The notes under the pieces: model-generated
Databases searched by the model: none
What the model was told of the DNA's origin: nothing
The model's input: the letters and a program-made list of their open reading frames with translations, nothing else
In this document: one piece after another, positions 20,672 to 27,074 of the stretch
Layout of the letters: the number at the start of each line of letters is the position of its first letter
Position numbering within the stretch: the first letter of the stretch is position 1
Origin: a virus
Length of the DNA stretch: 29,609 bases
Direction: 5' to 3' (one strand)
Virus record (IMG/VR): IMGVR_UViG_3300027908_000003
Location: 64,001 to 93,609 of that record
Made by a program: the position numbers and the translations under genes

Positions 20672-20856
20672 GATCAACAGCGGCCACATTCGCCGTAGCA
20701 GCCTTTCTGCCGATCTCTGTCGCTCATCGAGCAGTACAGACATATGAACGGTTGTATTGGGGATCAGAAGCGGCGCAAGTGTCTCATTGCATTAGACATT
20801 CTCCCCGCCAAGTTTCCTGCCTAGCAGAAGTCAATTGTTGTTGTAGCAACCAATGA
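20668..20856 (+). CDS. Doubtful ORF overlapping a repeat element
   Basis: 62 aa by ATGA overlap, with an exported-like beginning (ATFAVAAFLPISVAHRAV). The second half (from WGSEAAQ) is produced by the repeat element at 20755-20840 and ends in CCCSNQ. It may be a real short gene disrupted or extended by the element; low support. Confidence 0.3.
   Translation: MRSTAATFAVAAFLPISVAHRAVQTYERLYWGSEAAQVSHCIRHSPRQVSCLAEVNCCCSNQ
20755..20845. repeat. Inverted GC-rich element (copy F)
   Basis: GCGGCGCAAGTGTC...CCCCGCCAAGTTTCCTGCC. CTGCCTAGCAGAAGTCAA matches CTGCCTAAAGAAGTCAA of copy C, and ATTGGGGATCAGAA upstream matches 17969. AAGTGTCTCA is shared with the 16868-16915 copy. No promoter box follows. 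Confidence 0.5.
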
Positions 20857-20883
20857 GGGCTCACAAGGCATAATCGATATTGG

Positions 20884-21174
20884 ATGGCGCAAAAGAAATA
20901 TTATCAATATTCATCCTCAAATTTATTTGAGAGACAAGGTATGACTAAATCAGATTATGAATTGGTAGCTAATACTCTCCGCGCCCACTATGCGCCAAAA
21001 GAGAGGGGAGATTTTGGCGATATGGAAGAACAAAATAGACAAGAAATCTCTCTAGCGCTTGGTCTAGCTTTCGAGGAAAATGCAGCAATAGAAAACCCTC
21101 ATCTAAGGACACAGAAGGAAATTAGCAAATATGCCTTTGACCTAACACAATTTCTAAAGGAATGCGAACTATGA
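20884..21174 (+). CDS. Hypothetical phage protein
   Basis: 96 aa from 20884, or 77 aa from the ATG at 20941 (MTKSDYELVANTLRAHY), which resembles the start of a common actinophage family ('DYELxANTLR...ALxxAFxxENPxF'). The motif ALGLAFEENAAIENPHL fits this family. I keep the longer form with doubt. A GC-rich motif copy lies at about 20975. Confidence 0.6.
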   Translation: MAQKKYYQYSSSNLFERQGMTKSDYELVANTLRAHYAPKERGDFGDMEEQNRQEISLALGLAFEENAAIENPHLRTQKEISKYAFDLTQFLKECEL

Positions 21175-21401
21175 TCCAGATAAGAACATGGACACTTACA
21201 AAGCAAGGAGCACCACTAGAATGGCATGTGCATAGCAACAAGCCAAATCCTGGCGCGAAACATGGCGAAGTAGTCAAAGCCATAGAGCTAGAGCCTGTAC
21301 TTGATTTGCTAGAAGATTTTGTAATTCGCAATCCTCCATATCAACCGATGAGCCGAGCAAGAGAGATATTGCGAGAAAATGGGAGATTGAAAGATGACTA
21401 A
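21171..21401 (+). CDS. Hypothetical protein
   Basis: 76 aa from ATG at 21171 (ATGA overlap), preferred over an ATG 9 nt earlier. IRTWTLTKQGAPLEWHVHSN, a beta start, then VVKAIELEPVLDLLEDFVI and an Arg-rich end. No family recognised. Confidence 0.6.
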   Translation: MIQIRTWTLTKQGAPLEWHVHSNKPNPGAKHGEVVKAIELEPVLDLLEDFVIRNPPYQPMSRAREILRENGRLKDD

Positions 21402-21567
21402 GACTCATTATATAAGACTTTACCCCACTGTAAGTCCGCTTCTAGAATCTCTCTGCGGTCTAAAAGATTCATATCAGAACACAAAGCATTTTGTTGTTCG
21501 CGGCAGAGAGCAACCAACCTGTCTCACTTGCCAAAAGCTAGAGAAGAAAGAAAAAGATAATGCCTGA
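21394..21567 (+). CDS. Small zinc-ribbon-like protein
   Basis: 57 aa: THYIRLYPTVSPLLESLCGL, KHFVVRGREQPTCLTCQKLE with C-x-x-C. Overlaps both neighbours by 8 nt. One possible zinc site with C at about 21. Function unknown. Confidence 0.55.
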   Translation: MTKTHYIRLYPTVSPLLESLCGLKDSYQNTKHFVVRGREQPTCLTCQKLEKKEKDNA

Positions 21568-22216
21568 AGAAGATTTTGATCTTGCTACTGCTAAGACACT
21601 CGATTATCTATCACACGACCCAAGCACAGAAACAGAGCTAGCTTGCCAAGCAGGACACACTTTCTGGCGCAAGAAACAACGTGGTAGGCCGCCTATATGG
21701 TGTGATGAGCATAAACCTGTAAAGGATCAACCTCGCGCGATTCTGCGCCCAAACCCAAACAAGGGTTATGTAGATTATTCTTCTGGCGTTCCTACAATAA
21801 TTGAGCCAGAGCAAGACTCGGCGAGTAGTGTGATAGACACTATCCCCGGTCTAAAGCAAGCACTGACAATGGAGACATTGCACTGCGAGATTGGAGATCA
21901 CGATTGGACCAGAGAAAGCAAGAGAGGCCGCAAGCCGCCTAACTGCCCTGAGCACGCTCAGACCGGCGCAATTGTGCGCAAGGTAGAGAAGGTCCAAGAG
22001 AATAAGCAGAAGGTCAGAAAAGGGCTAGAAACGGTCATAGCGGGACTCTCCGCGCGAGTTGCTGCCGCTGCTGAGGTTGACGACGTTGCATATCTCCAGC
22101 TTCGGCAGAATCCGACCGATGAAAGTTCATTCAAACAATGGCTAAGAATGAACAGCCGATTGCTGAATGAGGTTACTGCACTTCGCTATCAAGAAAACAA
22201 ATTGAGAATGATATGA
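21560..22216 (+). CDS. Protein with two zinc/AT-hook-like modules
   Basis: 218 aa. Two copies of one module: C29-x3-H33 then QRGRPPIWCDEH (C48, H51), and C109-EIGDH then KRGRKPPNCPEH (C129, H132). Each could hold one zinc (C, H, C, H) next to an AT-hook-like RGR(P/K)P. This pattern is found in actinophage and mobile-element proteins of unknown role. A helical tail (KVEKVQENKQKVRKGLETVI, FKQWLRMNSRLLNEVTALR) follows. It may bind DNA. Three GC-rich motif copies lie in the gene, at 21729, 21957 and 22046. Confidence 0.65.
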   Translation: MPEEDFDLATAKTLDYLSHDPSTETELACQAGHTFWRKKQRGRPPIWCDEHKPVKDQPRAILRPNPNKGYVDYSSGVPTIIEPEQDSASSVIDTIPGLKQALTMETLHCEIGDHDWTRESKRGRKPPNCPEHAQTGAIVRKVEKVQENKQKVRKGLETVIAGLSARVAAAAEVDDVAYLQLRQNPTDESSFKQWLRMNSRLLNEVTALRYQENKLRMI

Positions 22217-22494
22217 GATATTTGGCCAAACTCATTGCAGATAAAGCAGAAACTGATTGGGTAGGTGGTGCTAGCGATGGAGTAGAAGCTACTTATGTAA
22301 CCCCTTCAGGAGAGAAGTTGCGTGGAATTGGGCAATATGAAGAAGAAGCTAGGAAAGATCTAGCAAAGAAGATAGAATATTGGGCTTACAAGCAAGAAAA
22401 CAATCCATATGAAGATATCATTATTCATTTCTCGAATGATGATATGGAGAGAGAAGAGGCTCGCAACACAGTTTATGTGGAGATTGACTCATGA
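22213..22494 (+). CDS. Hypothetical protein
   Basis: 93 aa: LAKLIADKAETDWVGGASDG, TYVTPSGEKLRGIGQYEEEA, DIIIHFSNDDMEREEARNTV. Alpha/beta. ATGA overlaps on both sides. No family recognised. Confidence 0.6.
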   Translation: MRYLAKLIADKAETDWVGGASDGVEATYVTPSGEKLRGIGQYEEEARKDLAKKIEYWAYKQENNPYEDIIIHFSNDDMEREEARNTVYVEIDS

Positions 22495-22940
22495 TTGAAT
22501 ATCACAACGGCAAACTAGCTATCAATGTGAAGGACCATCATCTATATGCACAAGATGATCGCTTCTCTGAGTATTCTCAGCAAGCTTTGTCTGTGGCATA
22601 TGAGGATTGCAAAGAATCTTTCTGGAATCACTTCGCACCGGAAGTTGCCGAGAAGTTTGGTTATGGCAAAGTATTTGCTGAGGGAAGAAGTGGCGGATGG
22701 TTGGTAGTTGAGAATGAACCTAATGGAAATGAAATAGAATTTACGCCTAAAGAGTTTAAAGGATTGATAAATAAGTGGGAAAATTTCCACCGCGAGATTC
22801 TTGCTGAGATGGACTATTGCTGCAATGATAGATTGATTGAGGTTCTTGCAGAAATGTCTGAGTCTGAGAAAGCTTATTATGCAGCAGTTGCAGAAGAGCC
22901 AAGCATATTTGGCGGACAAGGAGAGGACGAGGAACAATGA
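22491..22940 (+). CDS. Phage protein with GRSGGWLVV motif
   Basis: 149 aa. AEGRSGGWLVVENEPNGNEI (about 64-82) is a strong marker of a family of uncharacterised phage proteins that have this motif after a helix with W and F (CKESFWNHFAPEVAEKFGYG). The end is acidic. ATGA overlaps on both sides. The family's role is unknown. Confidence 0.65.
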   Translation: MIEYHNGKLAINVKDHHLYAQDDRFSEYSQQALSVAYEDCKESFWNHFAPEVAEKFGYGKVFAEGRSGGWLVVENEPNGNEIEFTPKEFKGLINKWENFHREILAEMDYCCNDRLIEVLAEMSESEKAYYAAVAEEPSIFGGQGEDEEQ

Positions 22941-23023
22941 TTCTAAATATATGGACATTCATTTGTGTATCTCTAGAAACTCTTGGCCGTACAGAATTTG
23001 AAGGGACATTGAAACCACTATGA
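22937..23023 (+). CDS. 28-aa peptide
   Basis: MILNIWTFICVSLETLGRTE to KPL. ATGA overlaps at both ends support translation. Function unknown. Confidence 0.4.
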   Translation: MILNIWTFICVSLETLGRTEFEGTLKPL

Positions 23024-23223
23024 GTTTTTATAAGCTAGAAGCAACTTATAATGTAACAAAGTTGGATAATTATAAGTATTCATATAAATCTCCAAAGACA
23101 TATAAATACTATTTCAGAGGTTATGCTGCGGTAGTTGACCAACAACTATATAATCTATCTCGTGGCGCAACTGTAAAAGTAAAGTCTATATCAGAGCAGG
23201 AATACATCAAGGGGACACGATGA
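23020..23223 (+). CDS. Hypothetical Tyr/Lys-rich protein
   Basis: 67 aa: YKLEATYNVTKLDNYKYSYK, YYFRGYAAVVDQQLYNLSRG, ATVKVKSISEQEY. Beta-rich. ATGA overlaps on both sides. Confidence 0.55.
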   Translation: MSFYKLEATYNVTKLDNYKYSYKSPKTYKYYFRGYAAVVDQQLYNLSRGATVKVKSISEQEYIKGTR

Positions 23224-23423
23224 GTCGTTATCTTGCAGATATTAAAGCTTGGATAGAGGTAGATCGCGGAGCAACTCCATCAGAGCATCAAGTATCTAGA
23301 GCTATTTATGATCTTCTAAAGTCAGATACAATGAATATTTGTGTAAATCTTCCTTATGGAAAATTTGAATCTTCTCGACTTGAAGTCAGCGATGTAGAAC
23401 TTACTGTTAGGAATATCACATGA
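23220..23423 (+). CDS. Hypothetical protein
   Basis: 67 aa: YLADIKAWIEVDRGATPSEH, QVSRAIYDLLKSDTMNICVN, FESSRLEVSDVELTVRNIT. Helix then strands. ATGA overlaps on both sides. Confidence 0.55.
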   Translation: MSRYLADIKAWIEVDRGATPSEHQVSRAIYDLLKSDTMNICVNLPYGKFESSRLEVSDVELTVRNIT

Positions 23424-23587
23424 CACCACCTAACCCTCCATACGTTGAACGGGCTCAGCAGCAGATCGAGTGGGAGAGCACCGTAGAAAATTCTGTAATT
23501 GATTCTCCGGGGGAAGATAGGGAAATGCCTACCCTATTGCGCCAAATTGCCCTGAGAGGAATTGTGGGGGCGGTGAAGGTAGCATGA
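23420..23587 (+). CDS. Hypothetical 55-aa protein
   Basis: MTPPNPPYVERAQQQIEWES, then LLRQIALRGIVGAVKVA. Probably helical. ATGA overlaps on both sides. No family recognised. Confidence 0.5.
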   Translation: MTPPNPPYVERAQQQIEWESTVENSVIDSPGEDREMPTLLRQIALRGIVGAVKVA

Positions 23588-23763
23588 AGAGAAACTCCAC
23601 AATGGATGATAAGGAACTAAACCAATGGCAGCTAGAGATAATCAAAATTCTGGATGATCTTCTAGAGTCAATAAAGTTTCTAGGAAACTCAGCTAGCCAC
23701 CATAATGAGATGTTTAAAGGTATAGATGATAGATTGAGAGTTTTGGAAGGAAGACCGCGATGA
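23584..23763 (+). CDS. Hypothetical coiled-coil protein
   Basis: 59 aa: DDKELNQWQLEIIKILDDLL, ESIKFLGNSASHHNEMFKGI, DDRLRVLEGRPR. Its stop meets a short frame MSMNF (ATGA), and a second coding-like segment follows in the +1 frame. Confidence 0.55.
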   Translation: MKRNSTMDDKELNQWQLEIIKILDDLLESIKFLGNSASHHNEMFKGIDDRLRVLEGRPR

Positions 23764-23853
23764 GCATGAATTTCTAGATCTTATAAAAGAACGAGACGAA
23801 TATAAGAAAAAGCTTGAAGAAATTCCTTTCGTTCTCTTGAGGGAAAGAGAAAT
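23759..23853 (+). pseudogene. Coding-like segment without a start (possible frameshifted end)
   Basis: In the frame +1 to the preceding gene: DEHEFLDLIKERDEYKKKLE, EIPFVLLREREI. This is charged coiled coil like the end of the preceding protein, yet no ATG, GTG or TTG starts it. A 1-nt deletion or a +1 frameshift at the stop of the preceding gene would join the two. After 23853 the frame loses protein-like quality. Confidence 0.4.
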
Positions 23854-24015
23854 ATGCAAGATAAGGCAATCAAAGCACGCGAAAATCTTTCTTATGCAGA
23901 GAAAGTTCAGAGAGATTCATCTTTCAAGCAATCATGTGCTTACTCAACTGAAGAAGGTTGGCTATGGGATATTTGTTGGGCTGCAGCTAAGGAATATTAT
24001 GAGGATAAGCTATGA
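23854..24015 (+). CDS. Hypothetical 53-aa protein
   Basis: MQDKAIKARENLSYAEKVQR, STEEGWLWDICWAAAKEYYE. GAGGGAAAGAG precedes the ATG. Ends in ATGA overlap. A competing longer frame on the same strand is less protein-like. Confidence 0.55.
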   Translation: MQDKAIKARENLSYAEKVQRDSSFKQSCAYSTEEGWLWDICWAAAKEYYEDKL

Positions 24016-24206
24016 ATTCATATGATCTAGAACAAAAGATAAATGATCTTGAACAGAAATATTGGAATCTATATCAAGAAGTTCAAGATGCAAATAGAAA
24101 AGCTAATAACGCTGCGCACGATGCTTCAGAAGCTAAGACAGAAGCAAGTTATGCAAATGATGAAGCTCGACGGGCGCTAGATCGCGCTGAGGAACTTTCA
24201 CAATGA
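24012..24206 (+). CDS. Coiled-coil protein
   Basis: 64 aa, nearly all heptad-like: LEQKINDLEQKYWNLYQEVQ, DANRKANNAAHDASEAKTEA, DEARRALDRAEELSQ. ATGA overlaps on both sides. Confidence 0.6.
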   Translation: MNSYDLEQKINDLEQKYWNLYQEVQDANRKANNAAHDASEAKTEASYANDEARRALDRAEELSQ

Positions 24207-24526
24207 ATGATGATTTCCTAAATCCAGAATTTGATGTACCTGAGTTTGAGTTTCCGGAGAAAGGTATAGTTGATCCTACTTCTTATCGTTGTCCTGGTAA
24301 CTCTCCCGGCGCAAATCGTGCCGCAAAAAATGATAGAAAGAAAGCATATAACAAAGCAGTACAAGAACAACTAGAAGAGGAATCAATGCAGGAGGGGAAG
24401 ATCGGCCAAAGGTGTATTGGTCCTAAAAGATCATTGGAATATAGAGCAGCTATGTATCAACAGACTTATCGGGAAATAATGAATCTATCTGTTACTACGT
24501 GCGGAATTCCTGCCGAGGAGATGTAG
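24203..24526 (+). CDS. Hypothetical protein
   Basis: 107 aa: an acidic disordered start (NPEFDVPEFEFPEKGIVDPT), RCPGNSPGANRAAKNDRKKA from a GC-rich motif copy (24301), helix KAYNKAVQEQLEEESMQE, EYRAAMYQQTYREIMNLSVT, then CGIPAEE from a second copy (24498). No family recognised. Confidence 0.55.
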   Translation: MNDDFLNPEFDVPEFEFPEKGIVDPTSYRCPGNSPGANRAAKNDRKKAYNKAVQEQLEEESMQEGKIGQRCIGPKRSLEYRAAMYQQTYREIMNLSVTTCGIPAEEM

Positions 24527-24529
24527 AAA

Positions 24530-24718
24530 ATGAATTATAATATATCAACTGATTATAGTAGTACTAGCTATCCAATTGTTCTGAATAGTAATGTAGGTCC
24601 GTTTTATCTCAACGACCATCTTAGCATTGATGAAGCTAGATTTCTATCTACAGAAATCATGAATCATGTATACTCTATTGAAAGAATGAAAGCCGATGAA
24701 AGACGAGAAAATGTCTAA
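24530..24718 (+). CDS. Hypothetical protein
   Basis: 62 aa: ISTDYSSTSYPIVLNSNVGP, FYLNDHLSIDEARFLSTEIM, helical end with ERMKADERRENV. Overlaps the next gene by 8 nt. Confidence 0.55.
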   Translation: MNYNISTDYSSTSYPIVLNSNVGPFYLNDHLSIDEARFLSTEIMNHVYSIERMKADERRENV

Positions 24719-24911
24719 GTACAGAAATGCTATAATGTTACAAGTTGTTGATCTTACTAAAGATCAAATCGCTGCTCTATATCAGTTGAATAAAAAGGTA
24801 GAGATTGAGCAGACATTTAACGGAAAGTATTTGCATACATACATTATTGCTGGTAAAGCAGAATACCATCTAGCTAAGAACGGCAAGCTCCAAAAATTGT
24901 CCAAAATGTAA
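24711..24911 (+). CDS. Hypothetical protein
   Basis: 66 aa from ATG at 24711, which overlaps the previous stop (ATGTCTAA); an ATG 15 nt earlier is possible. MLQVVDLTKDQIAALYQLNK, KVEIEQTFNGKYLHTYIIAG, then AEYHLAKNGKLQKLSKM. Last gene before an intergenic region. Confidence 0.55.
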   Translation: MSKYRNAIMLQVVDLTKDQIAALYQLNKKVEIEQTFNGKYLHTYIIAGKAEYHLAKNGKLQKLSKM

Positions 24912-25019
24912 AGAATCTATCTCTGTTTTTCCTTGGCCCAGAGCCAAATCGACAAAGACACTACATTTGATTTACTTTGGAAATTCTACGTTTGTTTTCG
25001 TTAGCCGTCTCATTTGAAA

Positions 25020-25108
25020 TATAGGGGTAAGATCGGCAGGGAATCAGGCCGGAGAGAATAGAAATATATAGAGATTTACTACCACTACCTTTCCGCGAAG
25101 TTTGCCCT
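25020..25108. repeat. Inverted GC-rich element (copy G)
   Basis: CGGCAGGGAATCAGGCCGGA faces TTTCCGCGAAGTTTGCCCTG across about 39 nt. CAGGG pairs with CCCTG and CCGGA with TTTCCG. It fills the gap between two transcription units and lies directly before the promoter at 25113, as copies B and C do. Confidence 0.55.
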
Positions 25109-25112
25109 GTAA

Positions 25113-25140
25113 TTGTCTAAGAATGGAGCTGTGCTACACT
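25113..25140 (+). promoter_or_regulatory. Promoter after copy G
   Basis: TTGTCT (25113-25118), 16 nt, TGTGC-TACACT (25135-25140). Same TGTGCTACA word as in the 16-17 kb promoters. No ATAAAGATT box is seen. The GTG of the next gene follows about 60 nt on. Confidence 0.55.
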
Positions 25141-25200
25141 ATGGAAACCATGTATGACTTTGAACTATAATCTATAAATAGAGAACTAAAAAGGAACAAA

Positions 25201-25617
25201 GTGTCTACTATACCTGTAAAGAAACCATCTAAAACGCCTAGAAAAACTGCGAAATCTATTTTGGAAGAGTGTAAAGACCGAGTTGAAAAATATGGTATTA
25301 ATGGAGTCGAGTTTCCATATAATGAAGTTGAGAATATTGCTTATTGCCCTCGCGGCCTAATTGCTGCTGTATGCAACGAAACTCATTTTGAGCGCGCGAT
25401 ATTTGATCCTCCAAAGAATCAATTTGGACTGAAGGCAGCAGAATTGCTAGATAAGGCAACAGGAAAAGAAAATAAATTAAGCGTAGGTGCAGCAGCAGAA
25501 CTCTATATTCAAAGAATTCCAGATCGGCAAGATAAACAAAAGAAAGCTGGATTGGAATTGATTGAAAAGGCACTTGAATTGGTGTTTGATTTTCCTGATC
25601 GAAATGGAAATAAATGA
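25201..25617 (+). CDS. Hypothetical protein, GTG start
   Basis: 138 aa: KKPSKTPRKTAKSILEECKD (basic, helical), RVEKYGINGVEFPYNEVENI, ERAIFDPPKNQFGLKAAELL, then a long helix. AAAAAGGAAC precedes the GTG. A GC-rich motif copy (25348) encodes CPRGLIAAV. First gene of the last transcription unit before the tRNA. No family recognised. Confidence 0.6.
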   Translation: MSTIPVKKPSKTPRKTAKSILEECKDRVEKYGINGVEFPYNEVENIAYCPRGLIAAVCNETHFERAIFDPPKNQFGLKAAELLDKATGKENKLSVGAAAELYIQRIPDRQDKQKKAGLELIEKALELVFDFPDRNGNK

Positions 25618-25802
25618 GATATGTATATGCAGTAATGAGAAATTACGAATATGAATCAGATGAGTTGCTTGGAGCTTTCAGTAGCAGAAAGTTGGCCGAG
25701 AAAGCTATAAAATCTATTAATACTCCCATTAGAACACATTGTGAAATTATAAGAATTAAACTAGATGCAAAGCTTATTTCGTGGGCAGAAGATCTAGGCT
25801 AA
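25614..25802 (+). CDS. Hypothetical protein
   Basis: 62 aa: YVYAVMRNYEYESDELLGAF, SSRKLAEKAIKSINTPIRTH, CEIIRIKLDAKLISW. It reads like small phage proteins with 'GxFSSxxxAExxI', which show an alpha/beta fold. ATGA overlap. Confidence 0.6.
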   Translation: MRYVYAVMRNYEYESDELLGAFSSRKLAEKAIKSINTPIRTHCEIIRIKLDAKLISWAEDLG

Positions 25803-25837
25803 AATACTGAATCAAAAAGCATTTGAACAAGCAAGAG

Positions 25838-25981
25838 ATGAGTATAGCCGAATTATGGGCTTTACTAAAGCAGAATGGAAGTATAAAGCCAATTAGTAAA
25901 TTGGCAGAAGAAGCTCTAGAGGCAACTATCATAAAGTTTCTAGTTGAGACTAATCAAATAAGTTGGGAATCTATTAAATGA
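25838..25981 (+). CDS. Hypothetical 47-aa protein (start uncertain)
   Basis: MSIAELWALLKQNGSIKPIS then KLAEEALEATIIKFLVETNQ to ISWESIK. ATGA overlap with the next gene. The first half overlaps another coding-like frame, 25804-25899 (NQKAFEQARDEYSRIMGFTK AEWKYKAN), which ends in TAG but starts only at ATA or CTG. The true gene here may begin at TTG 25905. Confidence 0.4.
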   Translation: MSIAELWALLKQNGSIKPISKLAEEALEATIIKFLVETNQISWESIK

Positions 25982-26085
25982 TTTCTTCAGCCAGATTTCC
26001 AAGTTTAACTATAACTATAAGATTTTGCCCCATTTGTGGGAGAACGGATAGATTTAATCTTGACATAAAGCATGACACCTGCTAG
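25978..26085 (+). CDS. 35-aa zinc-ribbon-like peptide
   Basis: FPSLTITIRFCPICGRTDRF to KHDTC: C-x-x-C-G with a further H and C, one possible zinc site. ATGA overlap at its start. The promoter at 26060-26088 lies inside its 3' end. Confidence 0.5.
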   Translation: MISSARFPSLTITIRFCPICGRTDRFNLDIKHDTC

Positions 26086-26088
26086 CAT
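26060..26088 (+). promoter_or_regulatory. Promoter before the tRNA
   Basis: TTGACA (26060-26065), 17 nt, TGC-TAGCAT (26083-26088), about 80 nt before the tRNA-like gene. Confidence 0.65.
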
Positions 26089-26167
26089 ACTAATGCAGGC
26101 TAAGCGTCCAATTATCAACCACAATTAGAGAATGCGGCCAAATAAGTAAATGCTTAGTCTGCAATTG

Positions 26168-26243
26168 GGGGCTCTAACTCCTCTGGCTTATATCCAGTTG
26201 AAAGAGTAGTCGGTACAGCCTGGTTCGATCCCAGGGAGCCCCA
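26168..26243 (+). tRNA. Unusual tRNA-Ile(UAU)-like gene
   Basis: 76 nt. Acceptor GGGGCTC pairs with GAGCCCC (7 bp, discriminator A). T-arm CCTGG-TTCGATC-CCAGG is normal. An anticodon arm CTGG-CTTATAT-CCAG with anticodon TAT matches tRNA-Ile arms that read AUA. But it starts at nt 16, where the D-arm should be; only TAACTCCT separates it from the acceptor. A D-loop-like AGTCGGTA lies after it. ACTC (nt 10-13) can pair with GAGT (nt 37-40) to extend the arm. It could be D-armless, rearranged or inactive. No CCA is encoded. Confidence 0.6.
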
Positions 26244-26261
26244 CTGGTAGCACAAGTAGTG

Positions 26262-26306
26262 CTCCTCGCGTGGCCTAGCTGCCTAGCTTGATATCAGCGC
26301 GAGGAG
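26262..26306 (+). promoter_or_regulatory. 9-bp inverted repeat over a promoter (operator candidate)
   Basis: CTCCTCGCG (26262-26270) and CGCGAGGAG (26298-26306) are exact reverse complements. The right half lies in the spacer of the promoter at 26288-26316. AGCAC-aagta-GTGCT (26249-26263) is a second small hairpin just before it. Either an operator or a hairpin closing the tRNA transcript. Confidence 0.6.
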
Positions 26307-26316
26307 ATTATATAAT
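26288..26316 (+). promoter_or_regulatory. Promoter of the FtsK transcription unit
   Basis: TTGATA (26288-26293), 17 nt, TATAAT (26311-26316), with a perfect -10. Drives the unit that starts at 26346 and includes the FtsK-type gene. Confidence 0.7.
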
Positions 26317-26345
26317 AATGAATCATATATTGAAAAGGAAATATA

Positions 26346-26612
26346 ATGTCTAAGAAAGCAACTAAGCGTGGTCCGAAGCCATTGAAGCGCAAGCAGGTGA
26401 TTCTCCGGTTGAGGGAACACAAGCGCGCCACCAGCGCCGAGCTACAGTGCTCTACCGCATTTATTTTTACGCTTCTGCAGCAGGGGCTCGTTCGGCGCGT
26501 AGGAATTGAGGACAAATCAGGGAAAGGCCGTAAGCGCATCATCTGGGCATTGACTCCGGCTGGGAATGGAGTTGCATCTGCAATACAGCGTCAGCAGAAG
26601 ATTGCTGCATAA
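26346..26612 (+). CDS. Winged-helix DNA-binding protein
   Basis: 88 aa. Basic start (SKKATKRGPKPLKRK), then VILRLREHKRATSAELQ and STAFIFTLLQQGLVRRVGIE, wing KGRKRIIWALTPAGNGVA. This is a MarR-like winged helix without effector domain. AAAAGGAA precedes the ATG. It lies directly after the operator-like repeat, so autoregulation is plausible. GC-rich relative to the genes that follow. Confidence 0.7.
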   Translation: MSKKATKRGPKPLKRKQVILRLREHKRATSAELQCSTAFIFTLLQQGLVRRVGIEDKSGKGRKRIIWALTPAGNGVASAIQRQQKIAA

Positions 26613-26625
26613 GGGGAAACAAATA

Positions 26626-26823
26626 ATGCCATATCTTGTAGAATCAACTCGCCCACCATATAAAGGTTCTAAGAAGAATCCTAATCGCAAAACTGAAATA
26701 AAAAAACGATGGTGCTCAAATACAGGCCATATGCTTGGTATTATTTCTTCTGAAAGTATTGATGCAATTAGAATTGTAATTATTTATTTGGATGAGCAGG
26801 AATTCGCGGAGAAGATAAAATGA
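26626..26823 (+). CDS. Hypothetical protein
   Basis: 65 aa from ATG at 26626 (AAGGGGAAAC upstream); an ATG 60 nt earlier overlaps the previous gene and is less likely. PYLVESTRPPYKGSKKNPNR, KTEIKKRWCSNTGHMLGIIS, then IRIVIIYLDEQEFAE. Basic first half, then a strand-rich part. No family recognised. Confidence 0.6.
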   Translation: MPYLVESTRPPYKGSKKNPNRKTEIKKRWCSNTGHMLGIISSESIDAIRIVIIYLDEQEFAEKIK

Positions 26824-27074
26824 AGATTGAAATTGATATACCAGAAGATATTATGAACATTGTTCGCCCAAATCATATGCGTCCTCTAGATATCAACATT
26901 TGGGCAAAAGATATAACACCAGATCGTTTTAGAGAGATCTGTAAAGAATATGGATTTGAGCATCGATATGGCGCAATAGTAATGTTTCGGGTTCCTCCAA
27001 ACAAGCCAGTTCTAAACGCAGACTGGATAGATAATATTGCAAAATATCATTTGTTTGGTCCGGTTGATGCATGA
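26820..27074 (+). CDS. Hypothetical protein
   Basis: 84 aa: MKIEIDIPEDIMNIVRPNHM, DITPDRFREICKEYGFEHRY, GAIVMFRVPPNKPVLNADWI. Small alpha/beta. ATGA overlaps on both sides. Confidence 0.6.
   Translation: MKIEIDIPEDIMNIVRPNHMRPLDINIWAKDITPDRFREICKEYGFEHRYGAIVMFRVPPNKPVLNADWIDNIAKYHLFGPVDA

Noticed and set aside
16700-20845. CRISPR array
   Set aside because: The repeats differ in sequence, have irregular spacing and no constant spacer length, and no cas genes are present.
23837-24025. 62-aa plus-strand frame
   Set aside because: Starts at TTG inside another segment and conflicts with the 53-aa gene at 23854, which has a ribosome site and an ATGA junction.
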